Source of the DNA: JAWXBR01 sp046595995
GTDB lineage: Bacteria > Bacteroidota > Ignavibacteria > Kapaibacteriales > Kapaibacteriaceae
NCBI GenBank assembly: GCA_046595995.1
Contig: JBKJNB010000084.1
Location: forward strand, 1-10,597
Length of the DNA: 10,597 bases
Direction of reading: 5' to 3'
Shown: piece after piece, positions 1-7,182 of the stretch
Position numbering within the stretch: position 1 is the stretch's first letter
How the letters are laid out: each line of letters starts with the position of its first letter
The notes under the pieces: model-generated
Database searches by the model: none
Told to the model about the DNA's origin: nothing
Seen by the model: the letters and a program-made list of their open reading frames with translations, nothing else
Program-made: the position numbers and the translations under genes

Positions 1-1
1 T

Positions 2-1828
2 GCGCAGCCCCCTCCGAGGACGGAGGGGCCCCTTTCAGTGCCAGGACAGCCAACGCCCCAGGGGACCCCACTGTCCCCAGCGGGGACTTCGAACGTTGAT
101 TTAGATGCGGTGCAGCAACGACTAAAGGCATTACACCCGCACCGTGAGGTTACGCTTCGCAAGGATGTTGGGCCGATAGACCCGGGCGATCCGCCAGAGT
201 TGCCGTTGTTCTTGCAGGACGACGCCGAAGACGAAGGTCCGATCGAATTGCCTCCAGGCATTGCAATTGTACGTCCGCTAAATGTTGTTGTCGCACCAGG
301 TGCAGCACCCGAAGCGGAAGTGCACTTAAAGAGCACGATGCTCTATGACGAACACATTACGTACAAGTCCCCTTCGGTTTCTCTACTGAATGATGCGAAG
401 GAAGAAACTGGCGTGACGGATCAGGAGCTTCGAGACAATGCTCGAATCTTGCAGGACAAACTGGAAACGTTTAGAATAAAGATTGAGAATTTAACCGTGC
501 AGCCGGGTCCGGTCGTAACACAATACGAGTTTGTACCAGCCGCCGGCATCAAGGTCAGTCAGATCGAAGCACTCGCCGACGACATAGCACTTGCATTAAA
601 GGCACAGGGCGTGCGCATTATTGCGCCCATACCCGGACGTGGCACGGTGGGCATAGAGATTCCGAATCACAATCCTGCCGTCGTGCGCTTTTCGTCCATT
701 ATTAAGAGTCCGAAATACCACAACCCCGACATCAAGCTCCCCATTGCAATGGGCAAGACTGTAATTGGTGAAGTGTACTGTGCTGATCTTACGAAGATGC
801 CTCACTTGTTAATCGCGGGCGCGACGGGTAAGGGCAAATCTGTTGGCATAAATACAATTATTGCATCGCTGTTGTACAAGATGCATCCGCGCGATCTAAA
901 GTTTGTTATTATCGACCCCAAGCGCGTTGAGATGACGTTGTATGCGTTGCTTAAGAATCACTTCATGGCGGTGTGTCCGGACATCGACGAAACCATTGTC
1001 ACCTCCCCCACCAATGCCGTTATTGTTCTCAAGTCACTTGTCGAAGAAATGCAGCAGCGGTTCTCAATTCTCGCAGCGAGCGGACAGCGCAACATTCTCG
1101 ACTACAATCGGAAGGTGCACGATGGCACGCTAACCGACAAGGGTGGCTACACACACCGTCCAATCCCCTACATCGTTGTCGTCATCGACGAGCTTGCTGA
1201 CCTCATGATGACTGCTGGTAAAGAAGTTGAAGAACCCATCTGTCGTCTCGCTCAGCTTGCGCGCGCCGTTGGCATCCACTGCATCGTTGCAACGCAGCGT
1301 CCGTCGGTCGACGTCGTCACCGGTCTCATCAAAGCCAACTTCCCTGCTCGAATTGCATATCAGGTTGCATCGCGCATCGACTCGCGCACTATTCTCGACG
1401 CCAGTGGCGCCGAGCATCTCATAGGCAATGGCGACATGCTGTTTAGTCCGGGTAACACACCCAAGCCCATCCGAATGCAGAATGCGTTTATCAGCACAGA
1501 AGAAGTAGAAGCCATCTGCGAATTCATTGGTAAACAACGCGGCTATTCGACGCCGTACATGCTCCCGAGCATATCAAACAAACGTGGCGCAGGCATGTCA
1601 GGGGGCTCTGACGATAGAGATCAGTTATTCGAAGACGCGGCACGTATCTTTATTGCGCTTCAGCAAGCATCAGTGTCGACATTACAACGCCGACTAAAAG
1701 TCGGCTACGCCCGTGCAGCGCGCATTGTCGATGAATTAGAAATGGCCGGCATTGTGGGTCCGCCGGATGGTTCACGGGGACGCTCAGTGCTCCTACAGAG
1801 CGAAGCAGAGTTAGAGGCGTATTTGTAA
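2..1828 (+). CDS. ftsK: DNA translocase FtsK/SpoIIIE, 5' end outside the window
   Basis: This is a hexameric dsDNA-pumping ATPase that acts at the division septum to clear and resolve chromosome termini. Residues are numbered from the GTG at position 38. A Pro-rich, low-complexity linker (1-80) is followed by the FtsK alpha domain (about 115-225). The RecA-like motor carries Walker A GATGKGKS (261-268), Walker B VVVIDELADL with D384/E385, and the conserved ATQRPSVDVVTGLIKANFP stretch. A winged-helix gamma domain (about 525-590, with SVSTLQRRL and DELEMAGIVGPPDGS) normally reads KOPS sequences. The frame stays open to the left edge with the same Pro-rich composition, and no membrane segments are present. 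I therefore infer that the 4-TM N-terminal domain lies upstream and that the GTG at 38 is not the true start. The alternative is a soluble, TM-less FtsK beginning at that GTG. The lysine in the P-loop is a small departure from the usual GATGQGKS or GTTGSGKS. The family call is secure. Confidence 0.96.
   Translation, partial: AQPPPRTEGPLSVPGQPTPQGTPLSPAGTSNVDLDAVQQRLKALHPHREVTLRKDVGPIDPGDPPELPLFLQDDAEDEGPIELPPGIAIVRPLNVVVAPGAAPEAEVHLKSTMLYDEHITYKSPSVSLLNDAKEETGVTDQELRDNARILQDKLETFRIKIENLTVQPGPVVTQYEFVPAAGIKVSQIEALADDIALALKAQGVRIIAPIPGRGTVGIEIPNHNPAVVRFSSIIKSPKYHNPDIKLPIAMGKTVIGEVYCADLTKMPHLLIAGATGKGKSVGINTIIASLLYKMHPRDLKFVIIDPKRVEMTLYALLKNHFMAVCPDIDETIVTSPTNAVIVLKSLVEEMQQRFSILAASGQRNILDYNRKVHDGTLTDKGGYTHRPIPYIVVVIDELADLMMTAGKEVEEPICRLAQLARAVGIHCIVATQRPSVDVVTGLIKANFPARIAYQVASRIDSRTILDASGAEHLIGNGDMLFSPGNTPKPIRMQNAFISTEEVEAICEFIGKQRGYSTPYMLPSISNKRGAGMSGGSDDRDQLFEDAARIFIALQQASVSTLQRRLKVGYARAARIVDELEMAGIVGPPDGSRGRSVLLQSEAELEAYL
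9..87. repeat. GC-rich hairpins in the ftsK linker region
   Basis: Two perfect inverted repeats lie close together. The first is an 8-bp stem, CCCCTCCG (9-16) with CGGAGGGG (21-28), around a 4-nt loop. The second is a 6-bp stem, GTCCCC (73-78) with GGGGAC (82-87), around a 3-nt loop. A further GGGGAC copy is at 61-66, next to the CCCCAGGGG palindrome at 56-64. If ftsK continues upstream, they fall inside its Pro/Gly-rich linker and may simply reflect CCC/GGG codons. If translation really starts at 38, the first hairpin would be an upstream-gene terminator, although the following CCCCTTT is a poor T-tract. Confidence 0.5.
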
Positions 1829-1835
1829 TAAGTGG

Positions 1836-1853
1836 CACACATCCCATTGTGTG
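1836..1853. other. Short hairpin between ftsK and the lipoprotein gene
   Basis: CACACA (1836-1841) pairs perfectly with TGTGTG (1848-1853) around a 6-nt loop, and a G-T pair can extend the stem to seven. It starts 7 nt after the ftsK stop. No run of T follows, so it is not a canonical intrinsic terminator. It could be a weak stem protecting the 3' end, or chance. It is the only structure I see in the 60-nt gap (1829-1888). Confidence 0.25.
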
Positions 1854-1888
1854 TATGTAACAAGCGAAACTGAATTTCAGGACCTATT

Positions 1889-2962
1889 GTGCGAATACTC
1901 CTTCTAGCGTTGATCGCCGTTGCTTTGTGTTCTTGTGCTGACGAGATCGTAATACCGTTTGATAGCACTCCGTCAGCTACCCTGCTATGGACTTCATCCA
2001 CGTTCGATCCTCGCTACACCAGGCTTTTCATTTCAACGCAAAACAACGTCATTGGTGCGTTCCTCGAAGGAAATCATACATCACCTCCAGTGGATGCCTC
2101 GCACGTTATGTACGACTTAGCCGTGGGTAAGTATCGTGAGAGCACATTCCCACCCCACGCAAGACGACTAACATATAGTGCAGATGGGTCGATGTGCGCG
2201 TACTCTGACAAAACCCTTGTCGTCATAGTGAACCTCGCTACGGGTGCTCGACACCGAACGCTACAACTCCTTTGCTCGGAGTACGAGCAGTTCGATTTCG
2301 CCTGGCATAACAACAGCGAGCTGATTGTTTGCATTCCAGAAGCCACCCGCTGGATTACACGCGAAGTTCCGGCATTCAACTATTTCGAGATTCCAGTTGA
2401 TGTAACGATGCCCATCGCTGGCAAAGACCTATCCGCGCTAGAAACAATTGGATACTACGGTGACAGGTCGTATGCTCGCTGGTGTTCTGTAGACCGATTT
2501 CAATTCGGTGTGCACGCAATGCTCGATCCCATTGTAGATACCTCTTTTATGTACCGCGCATTTAATCCGGATGAGTTTCCACATTCATCGGGCACGAGCA
2601 GATACAGCATTCGTGAGATGGAATTGAGCCTTGTAGACGAAAGTGAAAACGTCGAGTGGAGCATTCCACTTGCCTCTGACGGCGAAGGTAATATTCTAGG
2701 CTTCGTCGAAGCTGGTGCTATCATTTCCGGTCCGAGACCAAGTCTGTCGGGCAGGTACGTAGCCATGTACTGGATATCGTTGCTGGCCGGGCCCGATTCG
2801 AATTACGTTGTTGTTGTGGATACACAAACACGAAAACATGTTGCTCGCATTTACCTCGATAGCAGCGAGACCTATCTACTTGATGACGTAATCTTCGATC
2901 CTATAGACGAACGCACAATTTACATAGCCAATAATGGCAGAATCAGTAAGTGGCGCTTTTGA
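1889..2962 (+). CDS. Predicted lipoprotein, beta-propeller-like, function unknown
   Basis: I do not recognise a named family. The 357-aa product starts with a lipoprotein signal: Arg2, a hydrophobic stretch (residues 3-13), then LCSC with Cys16 as the likely lipidated residue. It is therefore probably anchored in the cell envelope facing the periplasm. The mature part contains several strand-turn-strand units of the WD40/TolB-propeller style: LTYSADGSMCAYSDKTLVVI (about 94-113), RPSLSGRYVAMYW with VVVVDTQTRKHVARI (about 281-319), and VIFDPIDERTIYIANNGRIS near the C-terminus. A beta-propeller is an inference from these. The GTG at 1889 is the only sensible start, because an in-frame TGA lies at 1871 and AGGA (1879-1882) sits 6 nt upstream. 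It follows ftsK by 60 nt. Its last 20 bp overlap the 3' end of the convergent oxygenase gene, so its terminator must lie inside that gene or be absent. Confidence 0.8.
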   Translation: MRILLLALIAVALCSCADEIVIPFDSTPSATLLWTSSTFDPRYTRLFISTQNNVIGAFLEGNHTSPPVDASHVMYDLAVGKYRESTFPPHARRLTYSADGSMCAYSDKTLVVIVNLATGARHRTLQLLCSEYEQFDFAWHNNSELIVCIPEATRWITREVPAFNYFEIPVDVTMPIAGKDLSALETIGYYGDRSYARWCSVDRFQFGVHAMLDPIVDTSFMYRAFNPDEFPHSSGTSRYSIREMELSLVDESENVEWSIPLASDGEGNILGFVEAGAIISGPRPSLSGRYVAMYWISLLAGPDSNYVVVVDTQTRKHVARIYLDSSETYLLDDVIFDPIDERTIYIANNGRISKWRF

Positions 2963-4106
2963 GCATCCTATGAAAATGATGCACCCCTTGCTCACGTATC
3001 GGTGAGTAACGTCCCCTGTCGTAGATGCGCGACTGCATCCCCTTCTGTTGATACTCAACAACATCGTCGTCTTCGGCTTCGACCGTATCGAGTGAGCTTC
3101 CTGCACCCGTGTTGTACTTCGACTCATCCCACACAAATGTTCGGTATCGGACAATCGTGCGATCAATCGCTTGCGGTAGAATAATGTTTAGCGAGATGCC
3201 CCACGGGTACACGTTTATCATCGTGTTCGGAAACATCCAGTAGTAATATGCTGCGACGCGTTTGCCATAATCGACATGACCTTTGGGCAAGTCAAAAACA
3301 ACGTCGCCATCACGAGCGATACCAATCTGCAACACATCGTACTGTTCGCATATGGTTTCATATGCGTTCCACTCTAGCTGTGCGTTCAATCCCGGATGCA
3401 CGAATGGAATGTGGAAGCCCTCGAGGTAGTTCTCTACATACAACACCCAATGCGCATTAATCTCGAAGTCCTTGTCGTGTTCGACACGATGCTCAGCCTT
3501 GTCGAGTGGTAAGAACGAAAGTCGCTCGCGCATTTCAGAAGACCAGGACTCGAATGAGTTGTTTGTGAGGGGGCTCTGAACGAAGGGGGCGTTAGGAATG
3601 TGACTCTGAGAAATGGGACGCGGTCCTGACGTCGAAACTTTAGCGAAGTGCATGTTCGCAAACACACCGTGGTCGAGCGTACGTAGGTTGTCGGTTTCTG
3701 CGGGAAACCCGTCGACGTCCTTGAACTCGGGCATGAAGACGCACTTTCCGGCGGAGTCGAAGCGACGTCCGTGGTACATGCAGCGAATCTCACGGACGCT
3801 ACAGGCTTTACGTATCAAGATGTTGCCACGATGTGTGCAGACATTGCTTAAGACCCTTGTGTCAGCCCCTTCCCTTATAACGATAAGGGGTTCGTTAACA
3901 GATCCGGGTAACATGGCGACAGGAACGGCATGGGCAGCGCTGCCTCCTTCGGGTGTGGCTCTAAGCTCGGCTTCTGATGCTAGGTATTGCCAGGACGGCG
4001 CCAATACGGTGTTCACAACATGCGCATACGTTTCGGAGTCGCGATACCATGCCGAGGGCAACGTGTGCGCTTTTGTAATGTCGGGGTCGATGGCGAACGA
4101 AATCAT
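2943..4106 (-). CDS. Rieske [2Fe-2S] non-heme iron oxygenase, alpha-subunit type
   Basis: This is a 387-aa ring-hydroxylating or monooxygenase-type alpha subunit. It would use electrons from a separate reductase to activate O2 at a mononuclear iron. The N-terminal Rieske domain shows C90-x-H92 and C109-x2-H112 with the expected 16-residue gap. The catalytic SRPBCC domain shows N226-Y-L-E229-x2-H232-x4-H237, with the third iron ligand probably one of D346-D348. The C-terminus 'GMQSRIY...GRYSP..E.GVHHFHRML' is typical of the family. The HGRRFD form after the Rieske histidine, followed by MPEF, is a recurring subtype rather than a defect. The substrate is unknown. Choline/carnitine-type or aromatic compounds are both possible, and sequence by eye cannot decide. 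No ferredoxin or reductase gene lies nearby, so it must borrow electrons from elsewhere. It is divergent from uvrA and has its own predicted promoter directly at the start codon. Confidence 0.93.
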   Translation of the reverse strand: MISFAIDPDITKAHTLPSAWYRDSETYAHVVNTVLAPSWQYLASEAELRATPEGGSAAHAVPVAMLPGSVNEPLIVIREGADTRVLSNVCTHRGNILIRKACSVREIRCMYHGRRFDSAGKCVFMPEFKDVDGFPAETDNLRTLDHGVFANMHFAKVSTSGPRPISQSHIPNAPFVQSPLTNNSFESWSSEMRERLSFLPLDKAEHRVEHDKDFEINAHWVLYVENYLEGFHIPFVHPGLNAQLEWNAYETICEQYDVLQIGIARDGDVVFDLPKGHVDYGKRVAAYYYWMFPNTMINVYPWGISLNIILPQAIDRTIVRYRTFVWDESKYNTGAGSSLDTVEAEDDDVVEYQQKGMQSRIYDRGRYSPIREQGVHHFHRMLKSATY

Positions 4107-4111
4107 TGGTG

Positions 4112-4142
4112 CAAAGCTAACGCGGACAAACGCACACTGAAA
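4112..4142 (-). promoter_or_regulatory. Bacteroidota-type promoter of the Rieske oxygenase gene
   Basis: On the minus strand, TAGCTTTG (4119-4112) matches the TAnnTTTG -7 consensus exactly. TTTC (4142-4139) lies exactly 19 nt upstream, one base off the TTTG -33 element. Only CACCA separates the -7 element from the ATG at 4106. Transcription would therefore start at or within a base or two of the start codon, giving a leaderless mRNA. The motif match is seen; the use as a promoter is inferred. Confidence 0.65.
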
Positions 4143-4178
4143 TGCAGACTACGTGCAGAGTCATGCAGAGAAACGCAC
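4128..4178. repeat. 8-bp direct repeat AAACGCAC flanking the TGCAGA array
   Basis: AAACGCAC occurs at 4128-4135 and at 4171-4178, 43 bp apart, about four helical turns. The two copies bracket the three TGCAGA boxes. One copy lies within the spacer of the predicted oxygenase promoter, where a bound protein would block polymerase. A shorter relative, AGCGCAC, is at 4204-4210, next to the uvrA start. This may be an operator pair or coincidence. Confidence 0.3.
4143..4169. repeat. Three phased TGCAGA repeats, possible activator site
   Basis: TGCAGA occurs at 4143-4148, 4154-4159 and 4164-4169, with start-to-start spacings of 11 and 10 bp, so all three face the same side of the helix. The array begins immediately upstream of the -33 element of the oxygenase promoter, where class I/II activators usually bind. 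It could equally serve uvrA on the other strand. The repeats are seen; the regulatory role is an inference. Confidence 0.4.
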
Positions 4179-4222
4179 TCGGGTGTCGTAATTTGTAAGG
4201 TTTAGCGCACTTCGAAGTACAC

Positions 4223-7132
4223 ATGGCCAAGTCTGCACGTCCGGACCCGACGGACACACCAATAATCGGTGACGAAGAGGTCACGACCATTTCGGTTAGG
4301 GGCGCGCGCGAGCATAACCTTCGAAACGTACACCTTACGATACCGCGCGATAAGCTGGTGGTTATTACTGGCTTGAGTGGTTCGGGGAAATCGTCGCTGG
4401 CGTTTGATACGATCTATGCCGAGGGACAACGCAGGTACGTTGAATGTATGTCGTCGTACGCACGACAGTTTCTCGGTGTAATGAAGAAGCCGGACGTTGA
4501 TGTGATTGAGGGACTCTCCCCTGCCATCAGCATCGAACAGAAGTCTATCGGACTCTCCCCTCGTTCTACCGTTGGTACGGTTACCGAGATCTACGACTAC
4601 TTACGGTTGCTGTACGCGCGCGTTGGCATTCAGTACTGCGTGCAATGTAATCTGCCGGTTAAGCAGCAGACGATTGATCAGATTGAAGATGCGTTGTTGT
4701 TGTACCCCGACCACATGCGTGTGCAGATTCTTGCGCCTGTGGTGAAGGGGCGGAAGGGACACTATCGGGAGTTGTTCGACCAATTCCGACGTCAGGGCTA
4801 CACACGTGTACGCATCGATGGAGAACTAAAAGAACTCTCGGAAGGCATGCAGCTTGCACGCTACAAAGTCCACACGATTGAACTGGTTGTTGACAGATTG
4901 AACATCGACCGTGAATCGAAACGACGGTTGCGCGAAAGCCTCGAAGCCGCCCTGAATCTGGGTGATGGCGGCATGATGGTGTTGCGCGAGGAGGAAGATG
5001 GCACGTGGACCGATACGTTCTTCTCGACAAGCTATTCGTGTCCGTCGTGCGGACGTTCCTACGAAACTCCCGCACCGAACATGTTCTCGTTCAACAGTCC
5101 ATACGGCGCATGCAGCGCATGCGAAGGCATTGGCTTCGTTACAGACTTTGACCTGGAACTCGTGATTCCCGATCGATCGTTGAGCATCAGCGAAGGTGCG
5201 ATTGCACCACTTGGTAAGAAGCGCGATACCTGGCTGTGGAAGCAAGTGTTGTCGTTCTGTAAATCTGCTGGTATCGACACGACGCTGCGCGTTGCAATGC
5301 TCAAGGCAGCAGAGCTTGAAATGGTTTTGTACGGCAATGAAGACACGTCCATTGACGTGCAATACAGCGACCAAACCGTAAAGCACCGTTACATTGGTGT
5401 GTTGCCAAGCATACGCCATCAGTACGAACAAACAGGCACAGCAAGCGTTCGCAAGTCAATAGAGAAATACTTCGCAACACAGCCGTGTCGCATTTGTAAA
5501 GGCGCACGCCTAAAAGAAGCGCATCTGTTTGTGCGTGTGGGTGAGAAGAACATTTACGACACGACAATAATGGACGTCGTCGATGCTGAAGAGTGGTTTG
5601 CGCATATCGCGGAACGTCTTACCGACAGGCAAAACATTATTGCATTTCTTATTCTAAAAGAGATTCGTTCACGCTTACGTTTTCTGCGCGACGTGGGGCT
5701 CACGTACCTCAGTTTGAATCGTTCGGCGCGTTCGCTTTCTGGCGGTGAGTCACAACGTATTCGTCTGGCATCGCAAATAGGTTCGCAGCTTGTTGGCGTG
5801 ACGTATGTGTTAGACGAACCGTCGATTGGCTTGCATCAGCACGACAATCGTAAACTCATTGCCTCACTAAAACACTTGCGCGATTTAGGTAATAGTGTAA
5901 TTGTTGTCGAACACGACAGAGAGATGATCGAAGAAGCAGACCAGGTTGTGGATATTGGTCCAGGGGCTGGTGTTCACGGTGGCGAAGTCGTAGCACAGTT
6001 CGCCCCATCGGAAGCCCCTTACCTCGACGCGTCGATTCACGAGCGGTCGTTAACACTGCAATACCTCTATGGCAAGCGTGCTATACCGTTGCGCGATACC
6101 AGGCGTGTAGGCAAGGGACAAAGCCTTACGCTGACCGGTGCGACGGGTAATAATCTACATAACGTGTCGCTTGAACTGCCGCTCGGCAAATTCATCTGTG
6201 TAACCGGCATGAGTGGTTCTGGTAAGAGCACGCTGATTAACGATACGTTGTATCCCATACTGTCGCAACACTTTTATGACAGCGATACGCCGCCGCTTAC
6301 GTATGGCAGTGTGAAGGGACTCGAGCTTGTAGACAAGGTTATAGAAATAGACCAGACACCGATTGGACGCACGCCGCGCTCAAACCCTGCAACGTACACC
6401 GGACTGTTTACGCAGATACGCGATGTGTTTACAATGTTGCCAGAAGCAAAGATTCGTGGGTACAAAGCTGGACGTTTCTCGTTTAATGTTATGGGTGGAC
6501 GCTGCGAAGAATGTGAAGGCGCTGGAATTCGCAAGATTGAAATGAATTTCCTGCCTGACGTGTATGTGCCGTGTGAGACCTGCGGCGGAAAACGCTACAA
6601 CGCAGAAACACTTGTTGTGAAATTCAAAGGCAAGAGTATAGCCGATGTCCTCGACCTCACGACTGAAGAAGCGTTCGAAATATTTCAAGACGTACCGAAG
6701 ATTCGTACGAAGCTTGCAACGCTAATGGACGTCGGCCTTACGTATATCACGCTCGGACAGCAAGCGCCGACGCTTTCGGGTGGTGAAGCGCAACGAGTGA
6801 AGCTCGCGACAGAACTCTCGAAGACGCAAACCGGCCGTACCATTTACCTGCTTGATGAGCCCACTACCGGACTCCACTTCGAAGATGTACACGTGTTACT
6901 TCGTTTGCTCGACAAGCTCGTAGATAAAGGCAACACCGTTGTCGTAATCGAGCACAACCTCGATGTAATTGTCCATGCCGACCACGTTATCGACCTGGGT
7001 CCGGGCGGGGGCCGCGAAGGGGGCTTTATCGTCGGTGCGGGCACACCAGAGTACTTGGCATCGGTGCCGGAGAGCATCACAGGCCAGTATTTGGCCGCGG
7101 AATTACTCGCACGCGCGGCACGATCTCGCTGA
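4223..7132 (+). CDS. uvrA: Excinuclease ABC subunit UvrA
   Basis: UvrA is the dimeric ATPase that scans DNA for bulky lesions and loads UvrB in nucleotide excision repair. All expected parts are present in 969 aa, slightly above the usual 940 or so. Walker A of the first ATPase is GLSGSGKS (50-57), and its signature LSGGESQ (505-511) is followed by LDEPSIGLH (D531/E532). The second ATPase has GMSGSGKST (662-670), LSGGEAQ (851-857) and LDEPTTGLHF. The first intact zinc module is C273/C276/C297/C300. The second, which helps recognise damage, is C761/C764/C784/C787. The UvrB-binding insertion is retained, which supports a class-I UvrA rather than the shorter UvrA2. ATG 4223 is the only available start, since an in-frame TAA lies at 4196; no strong Shine-Dalgarno precedes it. 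A 24-residue non-conserved extension precedes the conserved VRGAREHNL. No uvrB or uvrC lies in the window, which is normal. A near-match -7 element, TAATTTG, is at 4189-4195. Confidence 0.98.
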   Translation: MAKSARPDPTDTPIIGDEEVTTISVRGAREHNLRNVHLTIPRDKLVVITGLSGSGKSSLAFDTIYAEGQRRYVECMSSYARQFLGVMKKPDVDVIEGLSPAISIEQKSIGLSPRSTVGTVTEIYDYLRLLYARVGIQYCVQCNLPVKQQTIDQIEDALLLYPDHMRVQILAPVVKGRKGHYRELFDQFRRQGYTRVRIDGELKELSEGMQLARYKVHTIELVVDRLNIDRESKRRLRESLEAALNLGDGGMMVLREEEDGTWTDTFFSTSYSCPSCGRSYETPAPNMFSFNSPYGACSACEGIGFVTDFDLELVIPDRSLSISEGAIAPLGKKRDTWLWKQVLSFCKSAGIDTTLRVAMLKAAELEMVLYGNEDTSIDVQYSDQTVKHRYIGVLPSIRHQYEQTGTASVRKSIEKYFATQPCRICKGARLKEAHLFVRVGEKNIYDTTIMDVVDAEEWFAHIAERLTDRQNIIAFLILKEIRSRLRFLRDVGLTYLSLNRSARSLSGGESQRIRLASQIGSQLVGVTYVLDEPSIGLHQHDNRKLIASLKHLRDLGNSVIVVEHDREMIEEADQVVDIGPGAGVHGGEVVAQFAPSEAPYLDASIHERSLTLQYLYGKRAIPLRDTRRVGKGQSLTLTGATGNNLHNVSLELPLGKFICVTGMSGSGKSTLINDTLYPILSQHFYDSDTPPLTYGSVKGLELVDKVIEIDQTPIGRTPRSNPATYTGLFTQIRDVFTMLPEAKIRGYKAGRFSFNVMGGRCEECEGAGIRKIEMNFLPDVYVPCETCGGKRYNAETLVVKFKGKSIADVLDLTTEEAFEIFQDVPKIRTKLATLMDVGLTYITLGQQAPTLSGGEAQRVKLATELSKTQTGRTIYLLDEPTTGLHFEDVHVLLRLLDKLVDKGNTVVVIEHNLDVIVHADHVIDLGPGGGREGGFIVGAGTPEYLASVPESITGQYLAAELLARAARSR

Positions 7133-7170
7133 CCAATGCGAACCTCGCAATCCACGATCTCGCTAACCCT

Positions 7171-7178
7171 TATCTTTG
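7171..7178 (+). promoter_or_regulatory. -7 promoter element directly before etfB
   Basis: TATCTTTG is an exact TAnnTTTG match, separated from the etfB ATG (7183) by only CTGC. Initiation 4-6 nt downstream would fall on or next to the ATG, giving a leaderless message. No TTTG-like -33 element is visible at the 19-nt spacing, so the promoter may depend on the -7 box or on an activator. The identical octamer precedes the tRNA gene. Confidence 0.6.
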
Positions 7179-7182
7179 CTGC

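Noticed and set aside
1836..1853. The CACACA/TGTGTG hairpin as an intrinsic terminator of ftsK.
   Set aside because: The stem is short and A-T/G-C mixed, and no T-tract follows, so I list it only as a hairpin.
3771..3776. Arg in place of the usual Trp after the second Rieske histidine (HGRR instead of HGW), considered as a defect.
   Set aside because: The HGRRFD form followed by MPEF is a known subtype pattern in this family, and all four cluster ligands are intact.
3613..4140. A 175-codon open frame on the plus strand opposite the Rieske gene.
   Set aside because: Its translation has no recognisable motif, while the minus strand encodes all Rieske and iron ligands; it is a shadow frame.
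4189..4195. TAATTTG upstream of uvrA as a -7 element.
   Set aside because: It is one base short of TAnnTTTG, lacks a -33 partner and lies 27 nt from the ATG; too weak to call as a promoter feature.
4510..4562. GGACTCTCCCCT occurs twice about 40 bp apart in uvrA.
   Set aside because: Each copy encodes a GLSP or LSP motif conserved in UvrA, so it follows from the protein sequence and is not a regulatory repeat.
4826..5431. A 201-codon antisense open frame inside uvrA.
   Set aside because: It lies wholly within conserved UvrA coding sequence, and its product is Cys/His-rich noise without domain features.
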